A DNA stretch of 64,000 nucleotides from Undaria pinnatifida (Eukaryota; Sar; Phaeophyceae; Laminariales; Alariaceae), in NCBI GenBank assembly GCA_012845835.1, contig JABAKD010000009.1:4688904-4752903 (forward strand), written 5' to 3'. This document shows, piece after piece, positions 21,021 to 32,793 of this stretch. A program made the translations under genes and the position numbers. Position 1 is the first letter of the stretch. The number at the start of each line of letters is the position of its first letter. The notes under the pieces were generated by a model. It saw only the letters and a program-made list of their open reading frames with translations. It did no database searches and had not been told where the DNA came from.

Positions 21021-21452
21021 TCAAAAAGCCACACCGGTACATGAAAACCCGCGAACAGTTTGAAATTCAAAAGCTCGGAGATCGGAAGACAGGAGGACGA
21101 CACCATGCAAGGCATACATGTACCATAGACACGGTGGTGCGCCTTTCTTCACCATGAAGCAGCTCGTCTCTACCCCTGAGGCAGCCGGTCTCCACTCTTG
21201 AAGAAGCCCGTGGTCTCCACCGTTTCCACCGTTTCGAAGCCTCGAGTTTTCTCCTTTGGAACCCTCCTTGTTTTGCGCGGCCGTTTCCCATGTTACACCA
21301 TCGGTGTATCGGCCACTTCCGGTCTTGCAAGGAGGACGGCATAGATGCAACTTTTGGTCTTCGGCTAGACGATCCAGGCAGATGTTTGTGGCTCGCGAGA
21401 CGTCGGCCGGATGGCCAGGAGTGGTCAGCGAAACATTCGAGAGTTTCATCAT
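21021..21452 (-). other. 143-codon open frame in the left arm (partner 26878-27309)
   Basis: The frame begins MMKLSNVSLTTPGHP and ends FSCTGVAF. Both arms predict the same 143 residues, with one silent nucleotide difference. A longer 171-codon frame overlaps it in another phase (21067-21582). Composition gives no membrane segment, signal peptide or motif that I recognise. With so few differences between arms, conservation cannot be used as evidence of coding. It may be part of the 3' region of the LINE carried by the arm. Confidence 0.3.
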
Positions 21453-22569
21453 TTATTGATGTTACAAACGAGATCGTCAAAATCGGCAACACAGATTTTG
21501 CCTTTAAATATCTACTGCTGCTGTACATCATGACGTGGTAATCGATGACCCGTCCTAGGTGTTTACTTGTAAATCGTTTCATATTGTTTTTAGTCTCTGT
21601 CCCGTCTCCCCCTCCTCTGGCATGAAACCCAATCCAACCACATTATCAACATACATCAAACATCATTGTCATCAGAGCCTTCAAACCGTTTTGCCTCGTT
21701 CCCAGCAGTTGAGCACATATCAACAGCAGTTGAGCACATCATAAACAGCAGTTGAGCACGTCATCAACGCACGAGAAAGAGTGAAACAAAATTGCGCCGC
21801 AGTAACCCACACAGCAGCAGCAGCACAGTAGCCTGTACGCGGTCGGTAGTCAGCGTGGAGGGTAGGAACCGGTCGCTGGGCTCCCTGCCGTGTGTACTTA
21901 TACCCTGCCGTGATGTTTGCTGCGGTGCAATTTTCCGTTCTGCAACAATACCTCTTGTTCATACTCCTAGCCTAAACTTCCCAGAATCATGAAAAATATA
22001 CTACAGCACAGCCAGGGTAGCATGACCAGAAGGTTGTTGTTATGTGTGGTGAGTACACCCGGAGTCCGTGCTTATTATCGATCCTAGAGACACACAAAGT
22101 ATATTATAAAAAATGAAACAAAGTAGATGTAAGACAGGGTGAACAACAATCTCAATAAATTAGGAATCAACATAGTCCAAAATGAAGCAAGTGAAATACC
22201 GGCGTACCGGGCACGACAGCAACACAAAACTAGCGAGACCATAATATATACGGAAAAAGCTGAAGCTTATATACAAAACGCCAGGGAGGGGCTCTGAAGA
22301 ACGAGAGATGCAAAAACGCCAGAACGGCTGCAAGAGAAACAACCTACGTGCTGGTGAAGGGAAACAGCCAACTGTTGCACGGACAAAACAGCAGGAAGAG
22401 GAGGAAAATACCGGCCTAGGGCCGGCGGGGAGGAAAAACAAGGAAACAAAGAGAAGAAAAAAGGCAACAGCTAAAAAAAAACATAGCAAGCAAGACAACA
22501 AGTACATGACATTACTGCCGCGTTCGCGCTTCCCCCTTTGATCTCGATGAATAAACACAAAGGAAAACA

Positions 22570-23641
22570 TTACCGCTCACTGTATTGTTCAGGGCTATGC
22601 CATAGTACCTTAACACGCTCCACAAAGTAGTCAAACCGGTAGCTTGCAACATCATGTACCATTTCGATTCGGCGTTCGTCCACAGCTGTATCGGTATGCC
22701 CCCCTCCCCCTCCCTCCAGTTTACCCTTGTTGCTGTTCTTGGTGTTCACTGTTGCGTGGATTAACCAGCTCTTACCCGCCTCGGTCCTATGCCATTTCGC
22801 CATGAAGCGGCCCGCCGCGTCGACGACCCCCCGGTACCAGTTTCCACTCCTCTTAGCCGCCCTCGACCATAGCACACTTTACTCCTAACAGCAAAGCGGG
22901 GTTGTCCGTTGAATGCGTCGATATCGTCTGCTACAGCTTGGGCCCAGTTCAGTTCTGGTCGGCCTGGTCCCGGGTTTTCCCCACACCAACCATCGTCCCG
23001 AACATCACCCGATGAGGCAGCCGCTCAGCTGTCGTCCTTTGTACGGCTCCCGCAAAGAGGAGGTGGCTTTTGCGTGGTCGTCTCAACGCTTTCACATTGT
23101 GTTGAGGGTCTTGGCGGTCGATATATGGTGGTCGGTGCGTTGTCGGAGCTGGGAGCCCAAATCGGTTAGGAGGAGGTTTGAGTGTGCCGTTCATAGGTCA
23201 GCAAAGCGTTGTCTCCTTTTTCGTTTCGCACACGGTGAGGCCTGCTGTTTTGAAAGCGGTCACAATGAAAGTCATCTTCGCAAGCTTTTCCTTTGATTTA
23301 CAAACAACGCCTGCATCGTCGGCGTACAGCATACCGCAGACTGGCCTCCGTACATGTGCCAGTGTTTCAACCTCCAACCCGCCCTCCCCGAAGTCCTCCT
23401 CGAGGTGCACCAAGTCCTCAAAAAATCTGGGTCCTCACTGAAACTTAGCGGAACGGAATGTATCGCTGTGCGGGCAAAAATCCATTGCGAAGAAGAGGCG
23501 ACGGTACACATCCTTGTCGCAATCCCTGAGTGACGTCATGCCATTCATAGGCTTCACCGTGTCATCCATACGCACCCGAGCTCGCATGCTTTCGTGGAAC
23601 TGGCCAATAACGGAAAATATTTTCTCGGATACGCATTCCAA
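22570..23641 (-). pseudogene. LINE family B reverse transcriptase, left arm (3' half, internally deleted)
   Basis: Read on the minus strand: GQFHESMRARVRMDDT, then the FFAMDF region, HLEEDFGEGGLEVE, the catalytic box GMLYADDAG (YADD at 23315-23326), and AGLTVCETKKETT. After that box the sequence jumps to the C-terminal part (SHLLFAGAVQRTT, RVMFGTMVGVG, RGVVDAAGRFMAKWH). Compared with the right arm, about 325 bp are missing at 23208/23209 (right-arm positions 24823-25147), with a CG shared at the joint. A frameshift just before HLEED is shared with the right arm. The palm box itself is intact, but the protein cannot be made as a whole. Confidence 0.85.
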
Positions 23642-24239
23642 CTAAACACTCAAGATCACGGCATATTTGTTTTGTCACAAAATATATCTTGATCAATCAG
23701 CAGGCTCGGCGTAGATGAGAGGGGCAACAGCCCTGGGTTCAGTCAAGGGCGCAAGTAGTACCGCGCAACCCGCGCGACCTCCATTCACAGTAAAGCGCGG
23801 TCCTACGCTATCCAGCCCGCGATCAAGGGGGTGTTGTGTTGTTTTTGTTGTACATGAGTGATAGTTTTTGTTTTTTTGGGAGAAGCGAGCAAGGGCCGCA
23901 TTAAATATGTTTTGTCACGGCAATGTGGAGGTAAAGCGCGAACTCGAAGAACGTAAGATGACTGTGAGATATGTACACTCCACACAGACAAAGCACAGAC
24001 AAAGCACAGACAGTGGGCGCCCACGCCCACGCCGATTTCTGCAGGCCCTATGCATGGCCTGCACCATGGATCCCACAGAGTTTTTTTTTTTTAAATGTGA
24101 CATCATCGACCGATCGCTTCCTGCTTTGGGTGGATAACGACCAATGACAGCGATTAGCCCATTTGTGGTCTATTCATCGACTGGGTACAGATAAAATTTG
24201 TTTTTTGATTACGTTCGTGGGAATAAAAAATATTTGAAT
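23642..24239. other. Central spacer of the palindrome
   Basis: Sequence not shared between the arms. It has T-rich tracts and a short tandem ACAGACAAAGC repeat near 23984-24010. No open frame of note. It would form the loop of a giant hairpin. Confidence 0.6.
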
Positions 24240-24389
24240 TTTTGAAGAACATATGGGCATGCGTTGGCTTTCGCGTCTACTCAAGAAAGTCGCGCGGGAG
24301 GTGGATCTCAACAGGCTGCTATGACGAGGGCGCCATGGCGTCGTTCCTGTCGACGGCCACGTTCTCATGCAATAGTATCGAGCACGCGG

Positions 24390-25620
24390 ATGACGTACCA
24401 AAGACGATGTTGACCGTTAATGGCCAGTTCCACGAAAGCATGCGAGCTCGGGTGCGTATGGATGACACGGTGAAGACTATGAATGGCGTGACGTCACTCA
24501 GGGATTGTGGCATGGATGTGTACCGTCGCCTCTTCTTCGCAATGGATTTTTCCCCGCACACAGCGATACATTCAGTTCCGCTAAGTTTCAGTGAGGACCC
24601 AGATTTTTCGAGGACTTAGTGCACCTCGAGGAGGACTTCGGGGAGGGCGGGTTGGAGGTTGAACCACTGGCACATGTACGGAGGCCAGTCTGCGGTATGC
24701 TGTACGCCGACGATGAAGGCGATGTTTGTAAATCAAAGGAAAACCTTGCAAAGATGACTTTCAGTGTGACCGTTTTCGAAACAGCAGGCCTCACCGTGTG
24801 CGAAACGAAAAAGGAGACAACGATACCCTGCACTCTCAACAAGGTTCTCCCAGCCCCACCGCTTGTTATCGAAGCGGCGGGCCAGAGGTATGTATGCAGA
24901 CGATGCATTTTCTTTGTCTGGGCGCGGTCTTATCAACGAAAGCACCGACATTACGCCATAAATTTTCGACAGATCCCACTCGCGTGGGCATGCTACGATC
25001 GTGTCAAGCGGGACATTCTACGATCGTTTCAAGCGTGAGCTGTACGATATGGAAGATGCTTCGTTCATACTAAAGGTGCGCCTGTTAAGGACCGAGGAGA
25101 TTGACACCCTACTGTACGGGCGTGTGGCTCAGAATCTCTGCCAGGGGCGCTTTGCTGACCTATGAACGGCACACTCAAACCTCCTCCTAACTGATTTGGG
25201 CTCCCAGCTCCGACAACGCACCGACCACCATATATCGACCGCCAAGACCCTCAACACAATGTGAAAGCGTTGAGACGACCACGCAAAAGCCACCTCCTCT
25301 TTGCGGGAGCCGTACAAAGGACGACAACTGAGCGGCTGACTCATCGGTTGATGTTCGGGACGATGGTTGGTGTGGGGAAAACCCGGGACCAGGCCGACCA
25401 GAAAACAACTGGGCCCAAGCTGTAGCAGACGATATCAACGCATTCAACGGACAACCCCGCTTTGCTGTTAGGAGTAAAGTGTGCTATGGTCGAGGGCGGC
25501 TAAGAGGAGTGGAAACTGGTACCGGGGGGTCGTCGACGCGGCGGGCCGCTTCATGGCGAAATGGCATAATACCGAGGCGGATAAGAGCTGATTAATCCAC
25601 GAAACAGTGGACACCAAGAA
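24390..25620 (+). pseudogene. LINE family B reverse transcriptase, right arm (3' half)
   Basis: The region VPKTMLTVNGQFHESMRARV starts near 24390, followed by the FFAMDF segment. After a frameshift at about 24605 come HLEEDFGEGGLEVEPLAHV and the palm box GMLYADDEG (YADD at 24703-24714). AGLTVCETKKET, LVIEAAGQRY, PLAWACYDRVKRD, ELYDMEDASFILKVRLL and TLLYGRV then follow in the order typical of this family, and further on SHLLFAGAVQRTT and RGVVDAAGRFMAKWH. Several frameshifts and stops break it. The N-terminal fingers and any endonuclease are absent. This arm retains the roughly 325 bp lost from the left arm, so it is the more complete one. Confidence 0.87.
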
Positions 25621-26877
25621 CAGCAACAAGGGTAAACTGGAGGGAGGGGGGGGGGGGGGGGGGCGTACCGCTACAGCTTTGGATGAACGCCGAATCGAAA
25701 TGGTACATGGTGTGGCAAGCTACCGGTTTGACTACTTTGTGGAGCGTTTTGAAGTACTATGGCATAGCCCTAAACATTACAGTGAGCGGTAATGTTTTCC
25801 TTTGTGTGTATTCATCGAGATCAAAGGGGGAAGCGCGAACGCGGCAGTAATGCCATTTACTTGTTGCCTTGCTTGCTTTGCTCGTTTTCAGCTGTTGCCT
25901 TTTTCCTCCTTTTGTTTACTTGTTTTCCCCCCCCGCCGGCCATAGGCCGGTATCTTCCTCCTCTTCCTGCTGTTTTGTCCGTGGAACAGTTAGCTGTTTC
26001 CCTTCACCAGCACGTAGGTTGTTTTTCTTGTAGCCGTTCTGGCGTTTTTGCATCTCTCGTTCTTCAGAGCCCCTCCCTGGCGTTTACTTTTTTAAGTTTC
26101 AATTTTTTCCATATATTATGGTCTCGCTCGTTTTGTTTTGCTGTCGTGCCCGGTACGCCGGCGTTTCACTTGATTCATTAGACTATGTTTGATTCCTAAT
26201 TTATTGAGATTGTTGTTTGCCCTGTCTCACATATACTTATGTCTCTAGGATGGATAGTAAGAACGGACTCCGGGTGTACTCACCACATATAACAACAACC
26301 TTCTGGTCATGCTACCCTGGCTGTGCTGTGGTATACTTTCATGATTCTGGGAAGTTAAGGCTAGGAGTATGAACAAGAGGTATTGTTGCAGAACGGAAAA
26401 TTGCACCGCAGCAAACATCACGGCAGGGTATAAGTACACACGGCAGGAGCCCAGCGACCGGTTCCTACCCTCCACGCTGACTACCGACCGCGTACAGGCT
26501 GCTGTGCTGCTGCTGCTGTGTGGGTTTCTGCGGCGCAATATTCTTTCACTCTTTCTCGTGCGTTGATGACGTGCTCAACTGCTGTTAATAATGTGCTCAA
26601 CTGCTGTTGATATGTGCTCAACTGCTGGTAACGAGGCAAAACGGTTTGAAGGCTCTGATGACAATGATGTTTGATGTATGTTGATAATGTGGTTGGATTG
26701 GGTTTCATGCCAGAGGAGGGGGAGACGGGACAGAGACTAAAAACAATATGAAACGATTTACAAGTAAACACCTAGGACGGGTCATCGATTACCACGTCAT
26801 GATGTACAGCAGCAGTAGATATTTAAAGGCAAAATCTGTGTTGCCGATTTTGTCGATCTTGTTTGTAACATCAATAA

Positions 26878-27309
26878 ATGATGAAACTCTCGAATGTTTC
26901 GCTGACCACTCCTGGCCATCCGGCCGACGTCTCGCGAGCCACAAACATCTGCCTGGATCGTCTAGCCGAAGACCAAAAGTTGCATCTGTGCCGTCCTCCT
27001 TGCAAGACCGGAAGTGGCCGATACACCGATGGTGTAACATGGGAAACGGCCGCGCAAAACAAGGAGGGTTCCAAAGGAGAAAACTCGAGGCTTCGAAACG
27101 GTGGAAACGGTGGAGACCACGGGCTTCTTCAAGAGTGGAGACCGGCTGCCTCAGGGGTAGAGACGAGCTGCTTCATGGTGAAGAAAGGCGCACCACCGTG
27201 TCTATGGTACATGTATGCCTTGCATGGTGTCGTCCTCCTGTCTTCCGATCTCCGAGCTTTTGAATTTCAAACTGTTCGCGGGTTTTCATGTACCGGTGTG
27301 GCTTTTTGA
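26878..27309 (+). other. 143-codon open frame in the right arm (partner 21021-21452)
   Basis: Predicts exactly the same residues as the left-arm frame. Product unknown. Listed because it is the longest frame kept open in both arms, but identity this high shows only that the arms are recent or have been homogenised. Confidence 0.3.
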
Positions 27310-27927
27310 TTATTGAGCAGACTGCTCAAAATATTCAAAAACGCCGAAAGGCCGCACTACTACTGCTGTTGTTGTTGGTGGGCTGCAAACAGGCTTTGCT
27401 GCGGGCCAGGTATGGGGCCGGTTGAACCTTCCGCACCTGTGGCGTTGGCGTGTGTGGAGCACTTGTGGCGCGTTGCGTTTGTGTGTGGTCCACAGCTCGT
27501 CGGTCTCCAAAGAACGTGAGAAGACCCTTCTGATTTCGAAAATTGCTTGCTGGCTGCTACGTGTTCGTAGCAAAGAGCTGAATTTGCGCCGCTTCGGGCA
27601 CTCTTGATGACGCGTCAGCCTGTCTGCCGTGGGCAATCCCGCAGATCGTCCACCAGGAACCTGGCAGCCTCTTCGGGAGGGTGCTTGGGTGTTGTGGATG
27701 CCGTTTGGTGTGTCCGGGATGCTTTGTGGAAGATGATGTGTGCCTCGATGTGTTGGTGTCCTGGCTGGCTGGTCGATTGTTCAATTTTTTTATATGGGAT
27801 TCTACTATGCTTTTTTTTTCCTCTCAAACTGGGCCATGACCCTACATTAACCAAGTTATTATTTTCTCGATTTTTCTCCCCCCACAGCCAAAATTACGAT
27901 TTAAAATCCTTAATGCAAGTAGCTTAT

Positions 27928-28778
27928 ACAGGTCGGCGACTCCTCTTACAACTACAGTGTAGCTACCAGGGTCAACAGGGTGATGTTAAGCAGTCTGTGC
28001 GCGGAAAATACAAAACCCGTTTCTGAGGGGGACAAAATCTGACAGCTGTGGAAGGAAATGCATCCGTTTATCAAGTAAATCCTGTAAGTAGAATACCCGG
28101 TGAGGGGAGGGCGGAGTTTGTAAGGACGTGAGTGCCTGGGTTTGATCTAAAGGGAAGCGTGAGGGAGGGAGGGGGCGGAGGGGACGGGTGGGGCAGGTCA
28201 ATTGGTGCGCGAAAACTATATATCCTTCATGTGGGGGAGTGGGGGAGTTATTATATAAGATGGTCAGTATACGGGGCAGGGGTTACACTCCCCTCTCCCC
28301 CCCCAAGCCCAACGCATCCCGACCGGATAGTATTTGCGGGCTTTTTTGATGCGGTAGAAGCGCAAGTATGATACTATCACTTGATACCACCGATAGGCGG
28401 GTTGCAATTGTCGTTGTAGGTGTATTATTGCACGGTCACTCGGCCTGCCTACAGTAGTATACTGCTATAATCCAAGTAGAGGGATATATAGGAAGAAAGG
28501 ATTTGTTACAAAGCACAGAATAACAACAGTCAGAGTGTGATTGTTACATATTACTTTCAAATATAATTATTTTTTAACACTCCACCTGTGAAATCGAACA
28601 TTTGGTCGAAACTCATCTTTGCAAGCTGATGTGATATATCTATCTCTATAATAAAGAAACGTACATTGGTATCATATACTTACTTCCGGTAGTTTACGCA
28701 CTACTACTATTCGTGGTATCTGTGATGTTATGGCGTACACGTCCAATTGGGGTTCATTATGTGTCTGGTATTGAACGT
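27928..28778. mobile_element. Foldback element FB2, right part
   Basis: It starts ACAGGTCGGCGACTCC, the direct continuation of the sequence that ends at 20403. It then has GTGTAGCTACCAGGGTCAAC, GACAAAATCTGACAGCTGTG, TGTAAGTAGAATACC, a G-rich tract and, from 28250, a non-palindromic block (GATGGTCAGTATAC, GTGTATTATTG, AAGCACAGAATAACA) also found at 49230-49475. A second inward arm piece (GTCGAAACTCATCTTTGCAA) lies near 28608. LINE coding resumes at 28779. The LINE sequence at the two edges (CCGAGAGGTTT and TCGGAAGGATTG) overlaps by about 9-12 positions and could be a decayed target-site duplication. Confidence 0.75.
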
Positions 28779-30060
28779 CGGAAGGATTGCAGAAACGGAT
28801 TGAGGAGGTACTAGCGTCCACGAAGAATTAGGGAGTGACAGCCAAAGTGAAAAAATGCGCAGTGATTGTACAAACCGAAGATAAGGTGAATATGACACAT
28901 TTCAAATTGAAGCTTGGGAGATTGTCGATCGTACACCAGTACATGTACCTTAGCGTAGAGATCTTGAAGGATTGCCGTTGGTATACACACATTGCAAAAG
29001 TAATCGGAAACGGTTAATCACAAGTAGGCAAGACGGATGCGATCATAACAGACCCGCACGTAAACACTCGGTTCGAAGTGTGCATTCTGATGAGTGTGAT
29101 CGTACCAAATTTGGAAAACATGCAGGGGAAGTATGGGAAGGGAACGCGAAGATCCCAATACAACCTAAAGCCGTGCAGATGATATCAGCAAAAAATAATG
29201 CTACGAAGCATGATCAAGTACGACGAAAAATATAGTATCAGGACCATAACTAGGAATGTACCCACTTATTTAAATGGTGACGTGAGCATGTTTAATATTA
29301 CTTGAAAGGACGATATATTCCAGGAACGAGGTTACCCGCCATGCGATATAGAGCATTATGTAAGAAAGTAGCAAAAGGTCCGGCTCGAACAACGCTGGAT
29401 AACGTAGTAAATGAGATACAAAGGATTAGGGAGAAGACTAAGAAGATGTACTATGTATAAACAAGGTTGGCGGGTACACGACTGAAGTTCAACAGAGAAA
29501 ATAAAATGAAAGGCTGGCGCTAGAAAATGCGGTGGAAGAAGAGAAGAACATAGAGATATACGGGGCGTCGAGGGAAGATATTTGAAAGCAAAAGTATCGG
29601 CACGGCCAAATAGACTACGCGAAAAAGCTGAAACTTGGATTTCGCGTAGATGACGTGGATCTGACCAGAAAGAAGCATGAGGTATTCCAGTCGTCCGGAG
29701 GAGGAGCACGTGCCTACGATGATGTGCCAGTGTGGCCCACAACTAGATAGTAGGACTCACATAGTAAGGGGATGTGAAATAAACAAAGAACAAAGGAATG
29801 TGTTAGACGTAGGCATGACGAAATTGCACGTATGTGACATTCAAGAGTTTCGTGGACAAGAGTGTGGCGGGAAACGATCGCTATCCTCAGAGATAGATTG
29901 TGGCCGCAGACAGCGAAACAGGACCGAGATGGGATAGGCAAACAGTCCATGTGTACTTACAAAATCGCAATAAGCGCAAAACGTTTGGAGGTCTCGCCAT
30001 AGGAAATGTGGGAGGACGGGGATGAATGGCCAACGGTTGAACGACTAGGCAGGCAACAAA
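28779..30060 (+). pseudogene. LINE family A, copy 1: C-terminal part
   Basis: The frame resumes with EGLQKRIEEVLAST and VKKCAVIVQTEDKVN, then YMYLSVEILKDCRWYTHIAK (28835-29017). Further pieces in other frames are HAGEVWEGNAK, PAVQMISAKN-like sequence, and near 29677 RYSSRPEEEHVPTM followed by a cysteine/histidine motif (MCQCG, DSRTHIVRGCEI, EQRNVL). This is the order seen after the palm in this LINE family, with the Cys-His segment near the C-terminus. Multiple frameshifts and stops occur. Together with 18880-20040 it makes one element split by 8.7 kb of later insertions. Confidence 0.85.
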
Positions 30061-31835
30061 TACGTACGCCCCCGCGCGCCATGGTGGGTTTCGCCCCTTC
30101 TGTGGGACTGGACTCGGTTGGCAACGACGCTAAAAATTACGCCTCGAACTACGTGAGCTAGACAACAAGCGTACTGTTGTTGTTTCTCGACGTAATATCT
30201 TTGCGGTAACCGAGATGAGGATCGAGTTTCATCGAGTGCGGCGTGAACAACCTTAGTGCGGCGCAGGAGGATTGGTATCACGACGTGTGCATAGGGTAAA
30301 CCACTCGCGAGTAAGATAAATGCTATCGAACTGCATGGTGGAAGTGGTCCCATCACAAGATGAATGGAATGATTTGAAAGTGGTATCCGTACCCAACAAG
30401 GTTGACACTGTGTGCCCAAGTCCGCCTGAAGAGTGGCTGTTAGTAGGACGGAGCCCACCCATCATGCGGTTCACCGAACATCTCACTGAGCTTCTCGCTT
30501 GGTGAACGCGATATCGGCTTTGCTACAGATACCCCCACGTGCTCCATCCCTGGGTTCAAAAGGTAGGGGACTATATGATCCTATGACCGTAGCTAAGGCA
30601 AACAGTAGTCCCGCCCCGCCATAGCAGTATACCTGGTATTATACGAGCTGAATGAAAGCACACCTATAACAATCTGAAGACATGCGTACCCGAGAACACA
30701 AACAATGAAGTCATAGCTTACGAAGAACGATGCATACATGTCATGCGTTCTCGCAGTCGCGATTTGGGCATTGCTGTCATTGCATCTACTTCGACGTTTT
30801 GCCGCCCCTTTGGTATTGGGATGAGTTTTATCTTGTCTCCATAATGACGGTCGACCCCCCTTGTTTTCAAGGAAATGGGCCAACACCCACAGTTCCGCAC
30901 TGGCACCGCAACTACTAGGCTGAGACGTTTTGCGACTGACGCTGTGGGTGGTCCGAAATTCGTCGAAATTTCATTTTTTTTTCATGTGGAATCCGTTCGT
31001 TTCTGTGGCTATTTTCGACGTGGGTTTGCTCAACGGGTAGAACTGTAATATTTTACGCAAGAGTTTCTTGGTGTGGTCGAGATACCCACATATCATGAGG
31101 ACACCAGGATTAAAAGGGGTGCAACTGGACTGTGGCATTCGCTAAAGGCTAAATATTTTTGACAATGCACACCCTTTGCTGGCCGTGGGGGAGGCGAACA
31201 ATTTCGAGGCATTGTAGTCCCGTAGGACCTGTGACCCCCCGCATCCCCGAGATGGCACGACAGAGCACGCGTGCAGGATTCACTAATCACTTGAACATCG
31301 TGTGAATTCAACGCAAATCGCTGTTCGGCAGGCCGCGAAAAGGGTGAGCCGCATGCTACTAAGGAACACTTGTGAGGCGGACTTCCCAACCTTGTGCGAC
31401 CTCTCCTGCATACGTGAAAGAGGTTTTAGATTGGGTTGACTAATTGTATTTTGTCAGCACTTGCAGAGACAGCAACGGGGATCCCTTCTAAGTCCACGTG
31501 TTTCTATGACTTTGAGACCTTCCAAAGAAGCTACATCCAAGCAATGTTTGAGCGCTTCCTGGTTTCAAGAAACGCTTTCTCACAAACGATGGAGAATGCC
31601 TGTAATGCTGCGTCGACAAGAAAAATATTCGTTTCGTCAAAGTTTCATAAACGCGTCAGCCGCTCGTACGATAACCTTAACGGTCATATTTTGCCGGTGT
31701 TTGAGTGGTCTAGGTTTGACAGTTTAAGTGAGTGTACGATGAGAAAATACCGTAGTCTCCCTATATTTTTGTAACACCTCAACCACGCCCTCTTTGATTG
31801 CCAACAGGTGGTCCTCAAACTACGTGACCCTGGAG
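30061..31835. repeat. Segmental-duplication block A4 (matches 51896-53720), including LINE 3' region
   Basis: The block is collinear with copy B: CGCCCCCGCGC, ACTACGTGAGCTAGACAA, TATCTTTGCGGTAACCGA, ATCGAGTTTCATCGAGT, then the strongly conserved stretch at 30416-30533, and later GCAGAGACAGCAACG and CGTACGATAACCTTAAC. Frames such as 31436-31774 are open in one copy but shifted in the other, so no product is claimed. A retained phrase is DNLNGHILP. Confidence 0.75.
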
Positions 31836-32790
31836 GCGGTAACATAACAGAAGGGCCACGGACTCACCACCTGCGGACAGCCAACGGATATTTGTAAGGG
31901 CCTCACTTTAATCAAGGCAAGCCCTGTCGTACAAAAAAACGTACTTTGTCTCCATATCGTAAAACAAACGTAAATTTTCAATATCAACAAATCGACTTCG
32001 AAATCAAAGTCAGATAGTTGAATCGTACAAACAAGGGTACATAATAATGTACATATTAACTGACATGCCTCCTCCGTAATTCCGTGCGCAAATGCAAATT
32101 GCTTCTAACAAAGGTAAGGATTGGTGAACAGAAACAAACTTGGATATAGATGACTCCATAGGATTTGTGCTCAGCACACAAACCGATAGCGAGAGGATGG
32201 TCCGTACGTTACTCAAACCTTGAGAAACGCTACTACATGCGATAGAAGAGAACACAACTTCCTGAAGACAGTATTTTAGACTGCAAGATACGTTGTCGCC
32301 CGGTCAAATTTGACCACTGTCTTACGAATCTCTTATTTGCCTTGGCATTATCTAAGCAATGTGTGGCCGCCCCTCGGGATTTTATAAAAGGGTTTTAGTT
32401 GTGTTCTCCAAACCCGGTTGTTTGTGGTCTAGAAATGTTCAGGCAAAAAGCATCATCAATAATGGGTGTATGTCTGCCGCGGTATTCTTTCAACGGTACC
32501 ATCCCTCAAGAGCTATTGTATACCGAGTTTTGAGTACTGCGCACGCCACCATAAGGGGTGACTCGCTTTAGTCGAATACTGTTCTCGTTGGGGGGGCTCG
32601 AAGTGCAAGGAACTATCCACCGTAGTTGGTATAGCTATTTTTTGACAATTCGTTACACAGCCACAAGGCCATGAACTAGTTTATCGGGATTCGTTTCCGT
32701 CATCTTCCAAATATTTTTTTCCGTTTCGGGCTTGGAAAATGCACAATTTCGGAGCTTTACTCAAAAGTGGGGACTTGTCGTTTGTTTCTT
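31836..32790. other. Unrecognised sequence
   Basis: It matches nothing else noticed in the window. A minus-strand frame at 32010-32255 is without motifs. Confidence 0.5.
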
Positions 32791-32793
32791 ATA

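Larger units (their letters stand above)
20404..27927. mobile_element. 7,524-bp inverted-repeat (palindromic) element
   Basis: ATAAGCTACTTGCATTAAGG at the left end (20404) is mirrored exactly by its complement ending at 27927. Similarity continues inward for about 3.2 kb on each side, to about 23610 and 24410, leaving a spacer of roughly 0.8 kb. The arms are nearly identical in the outer 2.2 kb (one difference over 432 bp at 21021-21452 against 26878-27309) and less so inside. Both arms carry the 3' half of a LINE reverse transcriptase, head to head. TA dinucleotides adjoin both ends, and the insertion splits a foldback repeat whose uninterrupted form is seen at 5521-5545 and, inverted, near 38200. 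No transposase or tyrosine recombinase was recognised. Confidence 0.85.

Noticed and set aside
24319..24908. Minus-strand frames opposite the right-arm reverse transcriptase
   Set aside because: They mirror the coding strand of a recognised reverse transcriptase and have no motifs of their own.
31436..31774. Conserved protein shared by blocks A4 and B4
   Set aside because: The frames are offset between the two copies and two phases are open in each; conservation is better explained by duplicated DNA.
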